64,000 nt of DNA from Chitinophagales bacterium (GTDB taxonomy: Bacteria > Bacteroidota > Bacteroidia > Chitinophagales > Chitinophagaceae), in the NCBI GenBank assembly GCA_017303855.1, contig JAFLBL010000005.1, positions 264,189 through 328,188 of the forward strand. The letters run 5' to 3'. Below are positions 24,315 through 33,506 of this stretch, piece after piece (position 1 is the stretch's first letter; every line of letters starts with the position of its first letter). The position numbers and the translations under genes are program-made. Below the pieces are notes generated by a model. That model was not told where the DNA came from. It did not search any database and worked only from the letters and a program-made list of their open reading frames with translations.

Positions 24315-25706
24315 ATGCTTAAAAAAACGATTGTACTTGCACTCACCCTGTATTATACAGGAACATTACAGGCCCAGGGCAATGCCTCCCCGGGTGTGGA
24401 TCATAGTTATAAACCCATGACGTTAAAACTGGATGAGAAAGGCTCCAAGTTCATCCGGCTGATTACCTGGCACCAGATGTGGGTGTCACGTACCAGTAAC
24501 AATCCAGGCACACTCGATATTAACGGCAATGTTCAAAAAACGGCAACGGATATGTCTGTCCGCAGGTCACGCTTCCTGATTCAGGCCCAGGTTTCCCCGC
24601 GGTTTATGATCATCAGTCACTGGGGTATCAACAACCAGAGTTTCCTCAACGGCGGGTCCGCCGGTACATTGGGTACCGGATCCAGTGCTTCAGGCCAGGG
24701 AGGCAAACGCCCGCAATTATATATACATGATGCCTGGACGGAGTTTGCAGTAAAGCCTGGCAAGCTGCACCTGGGTACCGGTCTGCATTACTGGAATGGG
24801 GTATCCCGGTTCAGCAGTCACAGTACCCTTAACTTCATGACACTCGATGCCCCCATCTTTAACTGGTATAATATTGAAACCACGGATCAGTTTGCCCGTC
24901 AGCTGGGTATCTATGCCAAAGGGCAACTGGGCCGGCTGGATTACCGGTTACACCTCAACAAGCCCTTTGCGTTTGGTTCCGCCTTATCGGCCGTAAATAC
25001 GCCCGCCGCGGTAAATGTGCTCAATGAGAACTGGAGTACCGGCGGCTATTTTAATTATATGTTCTGGGATAAGGAAAGCAATGTACTACCCTTCTTTGTA
25101 GGCACGTATCTGGGTACAAAACGGGTTTTAAATGTAGGTGCCGGCTGGTACAGTCATAAAGGCGCCACCGCCAGTAAGGCCAGCACAACAGCAGCCACCG
25201 TACAGCATACACAACGGAACCTGGGACTGGATATATACATGGATATGCCGCTGAATAAAAAGAAAGGCACGGCACTCAATGCATATTCAGTATTTTACAA
25301 TGCTGATTATGGAAACAATTACCTGCGTAACATTGGCATCCTCAATTTACATGGAAGTACACAACCCGTATCTTCCAATCCGGATGCCAGCTGGGCCGGC
25401 GGTGGCAATGCGCAACCGACTATTGGCACAGGTAATATATGGTATACCCAATTGGGTTACCTGTTGCCAAAGCTGAAAAACGGAACCGCCTTTATGCCAT
25501 ATGCCACGTACACGTATAAAAAATTTGACCGCATCGGAAAAAGTTCCGGACAAGTGGACCTTGGCCTGAACTACCTGATCAATGGGCACAATGCCAAAAT
25601 CACCTTGCAATACAGCAGCCGGCCGGTTTACAAAACAGTAGCCGGTAATCCGTCACGCAACGGATCAAAAGGCGAAATGACTTTACAGACACAAATTTTT
25701 CTATAA
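24315..25706 (+). CDS. Outer membrane porin-like beta-barrel protein
   Basis: 463 residues from the ATG at 24315, which starts a good signal peptide (MLKKTIVLALTLYYTGTLQAQ); an earlier in-frame ATG at 24255 does not. Barrel-like pattern: FIRLITWHQMWVSRTSNNPG, SVRRSRFLIQAQVSPRFMII, HDAWTEFAVKPGKLHLGTG, LGRLDYRLHLNKPF, VLNVGAGWYSHK, LDIYMDMPLNK, ending QTQIFL. It resembles the OprO/OprP-like and alginate-export-like porins of Bacteroidota. It precedes the MHS permease by 18 bases, so it probably lets the same carboxylate across the outer membrane. Confidence 0.78.
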   Translation: MLKKTIVLALTLYYTGTLQAQGNASPGVDHSYKPMTLKLDEKGSKFIRLITWHQMWVSRTSNNPGTLDINGNVQKTATDMSVRRSRFLIQAQVSPRFMIISHWGINNQSFLNGGSAGTLGTGSSASGQGGKRPQLYIHDAWTEFAVKPGKLHLGTGLHYWNGVSRFSSHSTLNFMTLDAPIFNWYNIETTDQFARQLGIYAKGQLGRLDYRLHLNKPFAFGSALSAVNTPAAVNVLNENWSTGGYFNYMFWDKESNVLPFFVGTYLGTKRVLNVGAGWYSHKGATASKASTTAATVQHTQRNLGLDIYMDMPLNKKKGTALNAYSVFYNADYGNNYLRNIGILNLHGSTQPVSSNPDASWAGGGNAQPTIGTGNIWYTQLGYLLPKLKNGTAFMPYATYTYKKFDRIGKSSGQVDLGLNYLINGHNAKITLQYSSRPVYKTVAGNPSRNGSKGEMTLQTQIFL

Positions 25707-25724
25707 TACCTAAAAACAACAAGC

Positions 25725-27299
25725 ATGAGTTTTCAAACAGAAAAAAAAGGGCTGGCCGGGATCATTGCGGCCTCTTCCGTGGGGACGCTGATCGAGTGGT
25801 ATGACTTTTACATATTCGGAAGTCTGGCCACGATTATTGCCACCAAATTTTTCCCCGCGGGCAACCAGACACTCGCCCTCCTTTCCACACTGGCGACTTT
25901 TGCTGCCGGTTTTGTGGTTCGTCCGTTCGGCGCATTATTTTTCGGACGATTGGGCGATCTGATCGGCAGAAAATATACCTTCCTGCTGACGCTGATCCTG
26001 ATGGGGCTTTCCACTTTTCTCATCGGTTGTATTCCCAGTTATGAATCCATCGGCATATTCGCCCCGATCCTGGTATTGGTTCTCCGCCTGCTCCAGGGAC
26101 TGGCGCTTGGTGGTGAATACGGTGGTGCCGCAACCTACGTGGCAGAACATTCTCCCGCTGAACGGCGTGGTTTCTGGACTTCCTGGATTCAGACCACGGC
26201 CACCATTGGTCTCTTTGTATCCCTGCTTGTAATCATTACGGTAAAAGGAGCCATGAGTGAAGATTCTTTTGGCGACTGGGGCTGGCGCGTACCGTTCTGG
26301 ATTTCCATCATCATGGTAGGTATTTCCGTGGTCATCCGGATGAAAATGTCGGAGTCGCCCTTATTTGCCAAAGCAAAAGCAGAAGGCAAGACATCCACCA
26401 ACCCGCTCAAAGAAAGCTTTGGTCATAAACTGAATTTTAAATTCGTATTGCTCGCGTTGTTTGGCGCCACAATGGGACAAGGTGTCGTCTGGTATACCGG
26501 GCAGTTTTACGCCCTGAGCTTTATACAAAATACATTGAGTGTGGATGTAGCCCAGGCCAGCCGGCTGATCATGTGGGCATTGTTATTCGGCACACCGTTC
26601 TTTGTATTATTTGGCTGGTTGTCCGATAAAATCGGACGCAAATGGATCATGTTGCTGGGTATGCTGATCGCGCTGCTGAGTTACCGGTATATTTATTCCG
26701 AAATGTACAGCGCGGGCAGCGTAAAAATGAAAACGGAAATTGCCGCCAATACCCTGGTGGAAATAAAAACCACTGCCGATCCCAAGCTGGCCGGCGACAG
26801 TATCCGTACCACCACCACGCATAAAAGTTATGAGGATGGTACCACCATGAAAGAAATCAGCAAACTGCATATTCATGCTGATGCCTCCAAAGCGGATGTA
26901 AAAAAAGATACTACCATCAGTCGCGCCGTAACCCTGGACAGCAGTTCATTCTGGAAACTGATCTTCTGGGTATTTATCCAGGTCCTTTTTGTAACCATGG
27001 TGTATGGCCCGATTGCCGCCTTCCTGGTGGAAATGTTCCCGACCCGGATCCGTTATACATCCATGTCGTTGCCCTATCATATCGGTAACGGTATATTCGG
27101 CGGATTACTGCCGGCCATTGCCACTTTCCTGGCTACGAAAGCCACACAGGCCAATGACGCTGCGCAAAAAGCCGGTGAAGCTTTGCCGTATGACAAGCCA
27201 TTCCTTGAAGGTCTCTGGTACCCGATTATTATCGCGGCCGTAAGCTTTATCATCGGTGCGCTTTATATTAACGGGGAGGATAACCGGACGGAAGACTAA
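25725..27299 (+). CDS. MHS-family MFS carboxylate:H+ symporter
   Basis: 524 residues, a major-facilitator permease of the metabolite:H+ symporter type (ShiA/ProP/KgtP relatives): GTLIEWYDFYIFG in TM1, GRLGDLIGRK and GWLSDKIGRK in the two motif-A loops, and RLLQGLALGGEYGGAATYVAEH in TM4. An unusual hydrophilic insert of about 75 residues (about 325-405) lies between predicted TM9 and TM10, on the periplasmic side. The substrate is likely a small carboxylate, given the acs genes around it. A small two-helix protein follows after 34 bases. Confidence 0.88.
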   Translation: MSFQTEKKGLAGIIAASSVGTLIEWYDFYIFGSLATIIATKFFPAGNQTLALLSTLATFAAGFVVRPFGALFFGRLGDLIGRKYTFLLTLILMGLSTFLIGCIPSYESIGIFAPILVLVLRLLQGLALGGEYGGAATYVAEHSPAERRGFWTSWIQTTATIGLFVSLLVIITVKGAMSEDSFGDWGWRVPFWISIIMVGISVVIRMKMSESPLFAKAKAEGKTSTNPLKESFGHKLNFKFVLLALFGATMGQGVVWYTGQFYALSFIQNTLSVDVAQASRLIMWALLFGTPFFVLFGWLSDKIGRKWIMLLGMLIALLSYRYIYSEMYSAGSVKMKTEIAANTLVEIKTTADPKLAGDSIRTTTTHKSYEDGTTMKEISKLHIHADASKADVKKDTTISRAVTLDSSSFWKLIFWVFIQVLFVTMVYGPIAAFLVEMFPTRIRYTSMSLPYHIGNGIFGGLLPAIATFLATKATQANDAAQKAGEALPYDKPFLEGLWYPIIIAAVSFIIGALYINGEDNRTED

Positions 27300-27333
27300 C
27301 CAATTAATCATGTAATTTTATAAATAATAAATT

Positions 27334-27591
27334 ATGAATCAGATCAGAAAATACCTGGGATTTGTATGGGTGGCACTGGCCCTGGCGGCCGGTTATTACC
27401 TGATCGTAAATCAGGCCATTCCGAAATTTGAAAGCCCTAAACCCGAAGACCGGATACCGGCCATTATCTATGCCTTTATCCTGACGCCGATTATTGTTGG
27501 CGGACTGCTGGTATTCGGCTATTACTCCCTGACCGGGGAATATGATATTTACGAAGACAGCGAACATCACCTCCATATTAAAGAGGACTGA
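27334..27591 (+). CDS. Small two-helix membrane protein (probably DUF6814 family)
   Basis: 85 residues with two membrane helices (about 8-26 and 46-66) and an acidic C-terminus (EYDIYEDSEHHLHIKED). Small proteins of this form follow MHS permeases in Bacteroidota and probably act as an accessory subunit. It is 34 bases after the permease gene and is followed by a terminator. Confidence 0.72.
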   Translation: MNQIRKYLGFVWVALALAAGYYLIVNQAIPKFESPKPEDRIPAIIYAFILTPIIVGGLLVFGYYSLTGEYDIYEDSEHHLHIKED

Positions 27592-27616
27592 CCCGTCCTT
27601 TTCCATTCTTTTTGCA

Positions 27617-27675
27617 GGGAATAACATTCTTTACTAAATTCAGGTTCAGGTAAAGGGTGTTGTTCCCTTTTTTTA
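27617..27675 (+). terminator. Rho-independent terminator after the porin-permease genes
   Basis: GGGAATAACA (27617-27626) pairs with TGTTGTTCCC (27658-27667), ten pairs with one G-U, followed by eight T. It separates the transport genes from the sensor genes. Confidence 0.7.
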
Positions 27676-27685
27676 TACATGCCAT

Positions 27686-27904
27686 ATGCCGGACCGTCTC
27701 AAACGACAACGTTTTATTTCACTTGCCGTATTGTTGCTGCTGATCTTTATTTATCCACTGATCAGCATCGCCAATAAACCGGTCCGGCCGGGCGGTATTC
27801 CCCTGTTGTTTATTTATTTTTTCAGTGCCTGGGTCATCAGTATCATTTTACTGTACCGGACGGCGGAAAAGAAAAACCACCCCCACTCCCGCAACCATGA
27901 ATAA
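27686..27904 (+). CDS. Small two-helix membrane protein preceding the sensor kinase
   Basis: 72 residues with two hydrophobic segments ([18 protein letters not shown] and [19 protein letters not shown]) and a basic, His-rich end. Overlaps the next start by eight bases, so it is translationally coupled to the SLC5-type sensor kinase. Small partners of this size accompany many SLC5/acetate permeases (DUF485/DUF4212 type); this may be the matching accessory protein. The start is 11 bases after a terminator T tract. Confidence 0.65.
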   Translation: MPDRLKRQRFISLAVLLLLIFIYPLISIANKPVRPGGIPLLFIYFFSAWVISIILLYRTAEKKNHPHSRNHE

Positions 27905-30602
27905 CTGGCTCGTCATCCTGGGTGCACTTGTATATCTCTGCCTGCTGTTTGGCGTGGCCTACTATGCGGAATACCGTCAACGGATTAATAAAAGCCTTAT
28001 TAATAACCCGTATGTATATGCGCTTTCTCTGGCCGTGTATTGTACCGCCTGGACGTACTATGGCAGTGTGGGGCAGGCCTCCGCAATGGGTATTGAATTT
28101 CTGGCTGTCTATATCGGGCCAACAATAATGGCCGCTCTTTTCTGGCCGGTACTCCGGAAAATGATCCGCATCTGCAAAGTGCAACGGATCAACAGTCTCG
28201 CGGATTTTATTTCCACCCGTTACGGTAAAAACTTTTCCCTGGCCGTATTGGTAACGATACTCTGTATGATCGGGATCATCCCGTACATCGCGCTGCAGCT
28301 GAAAGCCATTTCCACCAGCATGAATATTCTGTCCGGCACCAGCAGTCAGCCCGGACTGATCGGTGTATTGCAGGACAATACATTCTATATTTCCCTTGTA
28401 CTGATTGGTTTTATCATTCTGTTCGGTACCCGTTCTATCGACGCGTCTGAAAAACATGTTGGCCTGGTAGCCGCCGTAGCCTTTGAATCCGTAGTGAAAC
28501 TCGTGGCCTTCCTGGCAGTGGGAATATTTGTCACTTTTGGGTTGTTCAATGGGTTTGAAGATATTTTCAGTAAAGTTGCCGCGAATGAAGAGATGCAACA
28601 GCTGTTCCGGTTTGCCGGTAAGGATTCCTATACCACCTGGACCGGTCTCGTGCTTTTGTCCATGCTGGCCGTGGTTTTTCTGCCCCGGCAATTCCAGCTG
28701 GCCGTGGTGGAGAACGTACAGGAAAGTCATTTGAAAAAAGCCATCTGGCTGTTTCCCCTGTACATGCTGCTGATCACGCTGTTTGTTTTGCCGGTGGCTT
28801 TTGGCGGCAACCTGTTGTTTCCCGGAAATACGGTACATGCGGACACGTATGTACTGGCCCTGCCCCTGCAGCATGGCGCCGGCGGACTCAGCCTGTTTAT
28901 TTTTATCGGCGGTTTCTCCGCCGCTACCAGTATGATCATAGTGGAGACTATCGCCATCAGTACGATGATGAGTAATAATATCGCCACTCCCCTCCTGCTC
29001 AGTACAAAAAAATTCAGAACCAGTGGCGACGGGCAATTAACCAACCCGATTCTGAATATCCGGCGCTTCAGCATTTTTCTCATCATCGCTTTCGCCTTTT
29101 TATATGATAAACTGGTGGCCCAGCATTTCACCCTGGTATCCATCGGTATGGTTTCATTTGCCGCGGTAGCACAGCTGGCGCCGGCCGTGCTGGGTGGCAT
29201 TTACTGGAAATATGCCTCTCAGAAAGGAGCCATGGCGGGTATACTCACCGGCTTTATTATCTGGTTTTATACGGCGGTAATCCCTTCTATGGCCAGTGCG
29301 GGGTTTATTGATATCAATATAATACATGAAGGCCCGTGGGGCATCGGATGGCTCCGTCCTTTATCCCTGTTTGGCATGGAGGGCATGGATTCTGTAACAC
29401 ATTGTTTTTTCTGGAGCATGTTGTTTAATACCGGTGTTTTTGTAGCGGTTTCCCTGAACAGTCAGAAGTCGGCCCGGGAAATTTACCAGGCAGAAATCTT
29501 TGTGGATATCTTCCGTCATTCGGGCCCCGGCGAGAATAATGTAATCTGGAAAGGAACCGCTTATCTGCCCGATCTGAATTCATTACTGGCCAATTTTCTC
29601 GGCACGGAACGGGCGGAAAAAATTATTGCCAGTTATGCCCAGCGGAATAAAATTTCCCTGGAAGGTAAAAAAGCCGATCCCCGCCTGGTAACATTTGCCG
29701 AAAAAGTACTGAGTGGCGTGATTGGTTCCGCTTCGGCCCGTATCATGGTAAGTAGTGTAACCAAGGAAGAGGAGTTGAAGATTAGTGAAGTGATGCATAT
29801 CCTCCGTGAATCGCAGCAGATGATAGAACTGAATAAGGAGCTCCGTCGTAAATCAGGTGAATTGCAGAAAGCCACGGATCAGCTTACGCAGGTCAATGCA
29901 CAATTGCAGGATATGGATACGATTAAGGATGAGTTCCTGTATACCGTTACCCATGAACTCCGCACACCGCTTACCTCCATCCGCGCCATGGCCGAAATTG
30001 TACATGACAATCCGGATATGGAAGAAGAACAACGGTACCATTTTTTATCCGGCATTATCAAAGAGACGGAACGGCTGAGTCACCTGATTACCCAGGTACT
30101 GAACCTGGAAAAATATGAAAGCGGCCGGCAGAAACTGAACCTGACACCGGTACTGCTGAATACGCTGATTGCAGACAGTATCCAATCTGTCTCCGCCCTG
30201 GCCATGGAAAAAAAGATTACCGTCAGTACCCGTATACCCGACAGCATGTTCCTGGTCCGTTGCGACGCGGCGCTGATTCAACAGGTCATGAACAATCTTT
30301 TATCCAATGCCATCAAGTTTGTGGATGAAGAAACCGGCCGGATTACCGTGGCCGTACATGCCGGTGAGGATGAACTGCAGGTGTGGGTGGAAGATAATGG
30401 TAAAGGAATTGCAGGCGAATTGCATGAACTCGTATTTGATAAGTTTTTCCAGGCCCGGAACCAGACACTGAAAAAACCGCAGGGTAGCGGACTGGGACTG
30501 GCTATCTGTAAAAAGATCATTGAAATGCACGGCGGTAAAATACGCGTGGAAAGTGAAGAAGGGAAAGGTTCACGGTTTATCTTTACCTTACCGAATCTTT
30601 AA
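27897..30602 (+). CDS. Sensor histidine kinase with SLC5 symporter input and STAC-like linker
   Basis: 901 residues from the ATG at 27897. Residues 1 to about 540 form a sodium:solute symporter (SLC5) domain with about 13 helices ([42 protein letters not shown]). Residues about 545-625 ([35 protein letters not shown]) look like the STAC domain that links such transporters to kinases. A coiled coil leads to the kinase: H box THELRTPL (His near 685), N box [11 protein letters not shown] boxes DNGKGI and [11 protein letters not shown]. Same architecture as CbrA/CrbS/MxtR, which respond to acetate or other carboxylates. No PAS domain seen. A single-receiver response regulator follows after 27 bases. 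Confidence 0.92.
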   Translation: MNNWLVILGALVYLCLLFGVAYYAEYRQRINKSLINNPYVYALSLAVYCTAWTYYGSVGQASAMGIEFLAVYIGPTIMAALFWPVLRKMIRICKVQRINSLADFISTRYGKNFSLAVLVTILCMIGIIPYIALQLKAISTSMNILSGTSSQPGLIGVLQDNTFYISLVLIGFIILFGTRSIDASEKHVGLVAAVAFESVVKLVAFLAVGIFVTFGLFNGFEDIFSKVAANEEMQQLFRFAGKDSYTTWTGLVLLSMLAVVFLPRQFQLAVVENVQESHLKKAIWLFPLYMLLITLFVLPVAFGGNLLFPGNTVHADTYVLALPLQHGAGGLSLFIFIGGFSAATSMIIVETIAISTMMSNNIATPLLLSTKKFRTSGDGQLTNPILNIRRFSIFLIIAFAFLYDKLVAQHFTLVSIGMVSFAAVAQLAPAVLGGIYWKYASQKGAMAGILTGFIIWFYTAVIPSMASAGFIDINIIHEGPWGIGWLRPLSLFGMEGMDSVTHCFFWSMLFNTGVFVAVSLNSQKSAREIYQAEIFVDIFRHSGPGENNVIWKGTAYLPDLNSLLANFLGTERAEKIIASYAQRNKISLEGKKADPRLVTFAEKVLSGVIGSASARIMVSSVTKEEELKISEVMHILRESQQMIELNKELRRKSGELQKATDQLTQVNAQLQDMDTIKDEFLYTVTHELRTPLTSIRAMAEIVHDNPDMEEEQRYHFLSGIIKETERLSHLITQVLNLEKYESGRQKLNLTPVLLNTLIADSIQSVSALAMEKKITVSTRIPDSMFLVRCDAALIQQVMNNLLSNAIKFVDEETGRITVAVHAGEDELQVWVEDNGKGIAGELHELVFDKFFQARNQTLKKPQGSGLGLAICKKIIEMHGGKIRVESEEGKGSRFIFTLPNL

Positions 30603-30629
30603 ACAACAACCTTATTCAAGCGAACGGGA

Positions 30630-31001
30630 ATGAAGAAAATACTGGTAGTAGACGACGACCCTTATATTCTCATGTCACTGGAATTCCTGATGAAGAAGAA
30701 CGGATTTGAAGTAATGGTGGCCAGGAACGGAACAGAGGCATTGGAAATTGTTGACAAGCAGGTACCGGATATCGTATTACTCGATATCATGATGCCCGAT
30801 GTGGATGGCTATGCCATTTGTAAACATATCAAGAGCAGTAAAAAGCTGAAAGAAGCCAAAGTGGTTTTCATGAGTGCCAAGAGCAAGGAATCGGATATAC
30901 AAAAAGGATATGACCTCGGTGCGTCTCTCTATGTTACCAAACCTTTCAGCACCCGACAGTTACTGAAACAGGTACAGGAACTGATCTCCCCATCATCCTG
31001 A
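30630..31001 (+). CDS. Stand-alone receiver-domain response regulator
   Basis: 123 residues, a receiver domain only: VVDDD acidic pocket at 6-10, phospho-acceptor Asp in LLDIMMPDVDG near 52, the Thr/Ser position in FMSAKSK, and the Lys in VTKPFS. It has no DNA-binding or enzymatic output domain, unlike CrbR/ErdR (LuxR-type) that pair with similar sensors in proteobacteria. Output may be through a separate protein. Ends about 105 bases before the second acyl-CoA synthetase. Confidence 0.9.
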   Translation: MKKILVVDDDPYILMSLEFLMKKNGFEVMVARNGTEALEIVDKQVPDIVLLDIMMPDVDGYAICKHIKSSKKLKEAKVVFMSAKSKESDIQKGYDLGASLYVTKPFSTRQLLKQVQELISPSS

Positions 31002-31051
31002 TTTCAGTTAGTACCGGCAACCGGATAAACAAAAATTCTGGTTAATTGGTA

Positions 31052-31059
31052 TAGCTTTG
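31052..31059 (+). promoter_or_regulatory. Possible promoter -7 element (TAGCTTTG) for the second acyl-CoA synthetase
   Basis: TAGCTTTG fits TAnnTTTG and lies 47 bases before the ATG at 31107; no clear -33 element. It would give a leader of about 40 bases. Confidence 0.35.
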
Positions 31060-31106
31060 TCTCTTCCCTCCTTTACCGGTTGTAATTTGTAGCAACGAAT
31101 TGCACT

Positions 31107-33011
31107 ATGGAAAAATACACCGCTATTTACCGGGAGAGTATTGAAAACAAAGAAGCGTTCTGGGCCAGGCAGGCCGAGGCATTGCACTGGTATAAAAAAC
31201 CCCGGACAATTTTATCGCAGACGGACAAAGGTTTTTACCGTTGGTTTGCCGACGGGGAAATCAATATCAGTTATGGCTGCCTGGATTACCAGGTGGAGCA
31301 TGGCCGCGGAGAACAGGTGGCCCTGATTTATGATTCCCCGGTAACACATACTATGCAGCGATTCACCTACCGGGAACTGCTGGACCTGGTAGCACGCTTT
31401 GCCGGTGGTCTGCAGCGCATGGGTGTAAACCGGGGCGACACCGTTGTGATTTATATGCCCATGATACCGCAGGCCGTGATTGCGATGCTGGCCTGTGCCC
31501 GTATTGGCGCCATTCATTCGGTCGTATTTGGCGGCTTTGCCCCGCATGAACTGGCAATGCGGATTGACGATTCTCATCCCAAAGCCATAATCTCCGCCAG
31601 CCATGGGGTGGAATTTGATAAGATCATTCCCTATAAGCCGCTGGTGGACCGGGCCATAGAAGAAGCCACCCACAAACCGCCGGTACATATTTTTTATGAG
31701 CGCACACCCGGGTATGACAAACTGGATGGAGCGGGCGAAGTGGACTTCAACAGTTTGCTGACCGGAGAAACCGCGGCATGCATCCCTGTGCTTTCCACTG
31801 ACCCTTTATATATTTTGTATACATCCGGCACTACCGGCAAACCCAAGGGTATTATCCGCGATCATGGCGGTTATGCCACGGCGTTAAAATTCAGCATGGA
31901 TCATATTTATGATATAGCACCCGGCGATGTATACTGGGCAGCCAGTGATGTAGGATGGGTGGTGGGCCACAGCTATATCGTGTATGGCCCCCTGCTCCAG
32001 GGTTGCACGTCCATACTGTATGAAGGAAAACCCATCCGTACACCCGATGCCGGTGCTTTCTGGCGGGTGATCAGTGAGCATAACGTAAACGTGATGTTTA
32101 CAGCGCCAACCGCCATCCGGGCGATACGCAAAGAAGACCATGAAGGCGAGCTGCTGAAAAAATACGATCTCAGCAGGCTGAAATATTTATTCCTGGCCGG
32201 GGAAAGACTGGACCCGCCCACCTATCACTGGATAAAAGACCTGTTGCAAAAACCGGTTATTGATCACTGGTGGCAGACTGAAACCGGTTGGCCAATGGTG
32301 GGGATCATGATGGGGGTGGCACACCAGGATCCGCGCGCGGGTTCTGCCGGCTTACCCGTATGTGGTTATGAGATTCACATACTATCCGATGACGGGGTGG
32401 AACTGGAGAAAGGAAAAGAAGGCTATATCGCCGCTAAACTTCCCCTGCCACCCGGCTGCCTGCCTACACTCTGGAATAATGACGATCGTTTTATAGCCGG
32501 CTATCTTCAGCATTTTCCCGGATACTACCAGACCGGTGATGGCGGCTACCTGGATGCCGACGGTTACTGTTATATCATGGGAAGGGTGGATGACGTAATC
32601 AATGTAAGCGGTCACCGGCTGAGTACCGGAGAAATGGAAGAACTGGTAGCCTCACATCCCGCCATTGCCGAATGTGCCGTTATGGGTATTGCGGACGAAT
32701 TACGCGGCCAGCGACCCGTTGCCCTGGTTGTATTGAAAGATGGCCGTGAGTTGGACGAAGAGCAGATAGAAGAGGAATTAGTATCGCTGATCCGCGAAAA
32801 AATCGGCGCAGTCGCCTATTTCCGGAATGCCGCCATTGTAAAACGGTTACCCAAAACCAGAAGTGGCAAAATACTACGCAAAACCATACGCCAGATTGCG
32901 GACGGAGAACCCTATGCCATACCCTCTACCATTGATGACCCGGCTATACTGGATGAAATCAGGGAAACATTACAGGAACGAAAACTGGGCCTGGCGTTCA
33001 ACCAGGTTTAA
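31107..33011 (+). CDS. Short-chain acyl-CoA synthetase (propionate- or acetate-CoA ligase)
   Basis: 634 residues, ANL-family ligase with YTSGTTGKPKGI (P-loop), SDVGWVVGHSYI (pocket Trp), DHWWQTETGWP, YYQTGDGGYLDADG, GRVDDVINVSGHRLSTGE and catalytic Lys in KTRSGKILRKTI. It differs from the acs at 21754 throughout and matches propionyl-CoA synthetase (PrpE)/ACSS3-like proteins better (N-terminus YTAIYRESIENKEAFWARQA; KPIRTPDAGAFWRVI). It could serve propionate, butyrate or acetate. Downstream of the sensor/receiver pair with a possible promoter of its own; a strong terminator follows. Confidence 0.88.
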   Translation: MEKYTAIYRESIENKEAFWARQAEALHWYKKPRTILSQTDKGFYRWFADGEINISYGCLDYQVEHGRGEQVALIYDSPVTHTMQRFTYRELLDLVARFAGGLQRMGVNRGDTVVIYMPMIPQAVIAMLACARIGAIHSVVFGGFAPHELAMRIDDSHPKAIISASHGVEFDKIIPYKPLVDRAIEEATHKPPVHIFYERTPGYDKLDGAGEVDFNSLLTGETAACIPVLSTDPLYILYTSGTTGKPKGIIRDHGGYATALKFSMDHIYDIAPGDVYWAASDVGWVVGHSYIVYGPLLQGCTSILYEGKPIRTPDAGAFWRVISEHNVNVMFTAPTAIRAIRKEDHEGELLKKYDLSRLKYLFLAGERLDPPTYHWIKDLLQKPVIDHWWQTETGWPMVGIMMGVAHQDPRAGSAGLPVCGYEIHILSDDGVELEKGKEGYIAAKLPLPPGCLPTLWNNDDRFIAGYLQHFPGYYQTGDGGYLDADGYCYIMGRVDDVINVSGHRLSTGEMEELVASHPAIAECAVMGIADELRGQRPVALVVLKDGRELDEEQIEEELVSLIREKIGAVAYFRNAAIVKRLPKTRSGKILRKTIRQIADGEPYAIPSTIDDPAILDEIRETLQERKLGLAFNQV

Positions 33012-33047
33012 TTTTACGAACCTTTACGGATAAAAAAGTTAAACAGC

Positions 33048-33090
33048 AACCACCGGTGAAATCCTGTCAGGAGGAACCGGTGGTTTTTTT
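33048..33090 (+). terminator. Rho-independent terminator
   Basis: AACCACCGGT (33048-33057) pairs perfectly with ACCGGTGGTT (33076-33085), with a smaller TCCTG/CAGGA hairpin in the loop and a T tract after. Ends the acyl-CoA synthetase transcript. Confidence 0.85.
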
Positions 33091-33112
33091 ACAATTCTTA
33101 AACAATCCGGAC

Positions 33113-33142
33113 TTTGCCATGTTATTACCACGACTAATTTTG
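33113..33142 (+). promoter_or_regulatory. Promoter (TTTG-N18-TAATTTTG) of the small secreted protein/export operon
   Basis: TTTG at 33113-33116 and TAATTTTG at 33135-33142, separated by 18 bases: a full match to the Bacteroidota -33/-7 pattern. The ATG at 33151 is only eight bases beyond, so the leader is nearly absent. Confidence 0.7.
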
Positions 33143-33150
33143 CAGCATCA

Positions 33151-33438
33151 ATGAAACGGATCGCCTTGTTTATATTACTGATTTTTGCCACAGTACAGAT
33201 AGTACCCGGGGTAAATGCCTGTATTACTGACGACCCGGCTTCTGTAGTCTTTACCATGGATGAAGAAAAACATGCGGAGAAATCATCCATTGAATTTCAA
33301 AAAGATAAAAAAATCAACCCGGCCTATCATCAGCTGGCAGATCTGCTCAGCCAGCAACTGAACACGGCTTTCCATGTTGCTGAAAAAATATTACCAGCAC
33401 CCTGCCTGGAACAGCACACACCGCCTCCAAACTGCTGA
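33151..33438 (+). CDS. Small secreted protein, 95 residues
   Basis: Signal peptide (MKRIALFILLIFATVQIVPGVNA) followed by a mature peptide of about 72 residues with three Cys (near the start, and in PCLEQH and PPNC at the end), otherwise helical and acidic/basic mixed. Function not recognised. It has the clearest promoter in the window and lies 68 bases before a three-gene ABC/HlyD/TolC exporter, with a small hairpin between. It could be a periplasmic accessory or regulator of that exporter; a Sec signal argues against it being the exported cargo. Confidence 0.6.
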   Translation: MKRIALFILLIFATVQIVPGVNACITDDPASVVFTMDEEKHAEKSSIEFQKDKKINPAYHQLADLLSQQLNTAFHVAEKILPAPCLEQHTPPPNC

Positions 33439-33451
33439 TCTTCCTTTTTTA

Positions 33452-33468
33452 CGGATACGCTGTATCCG
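33452..33468 (+). other. Short hairpin between the small secreted protein gene and the exporter genes
   Basis: CGGATAC-GCT-GTATCCG, a perfect 7-bp stem without a proper T tract. It could be an attenuator or mRNA-stabilising element. Confidence 0.4.
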
Positions 33469-33506
33469 CACTTTACTGATTTTATCATTCTATAATTACT
33501 GAACGT

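Noticed and set aside
27843..29036. Long open frame of 397 codons on the minus strand
   Set aside because: Lies wholly antisense to the SLC5 part of the sensor kinase; low-complexity, His/Gln-rich translation with no motif. A codon-usage shadow.
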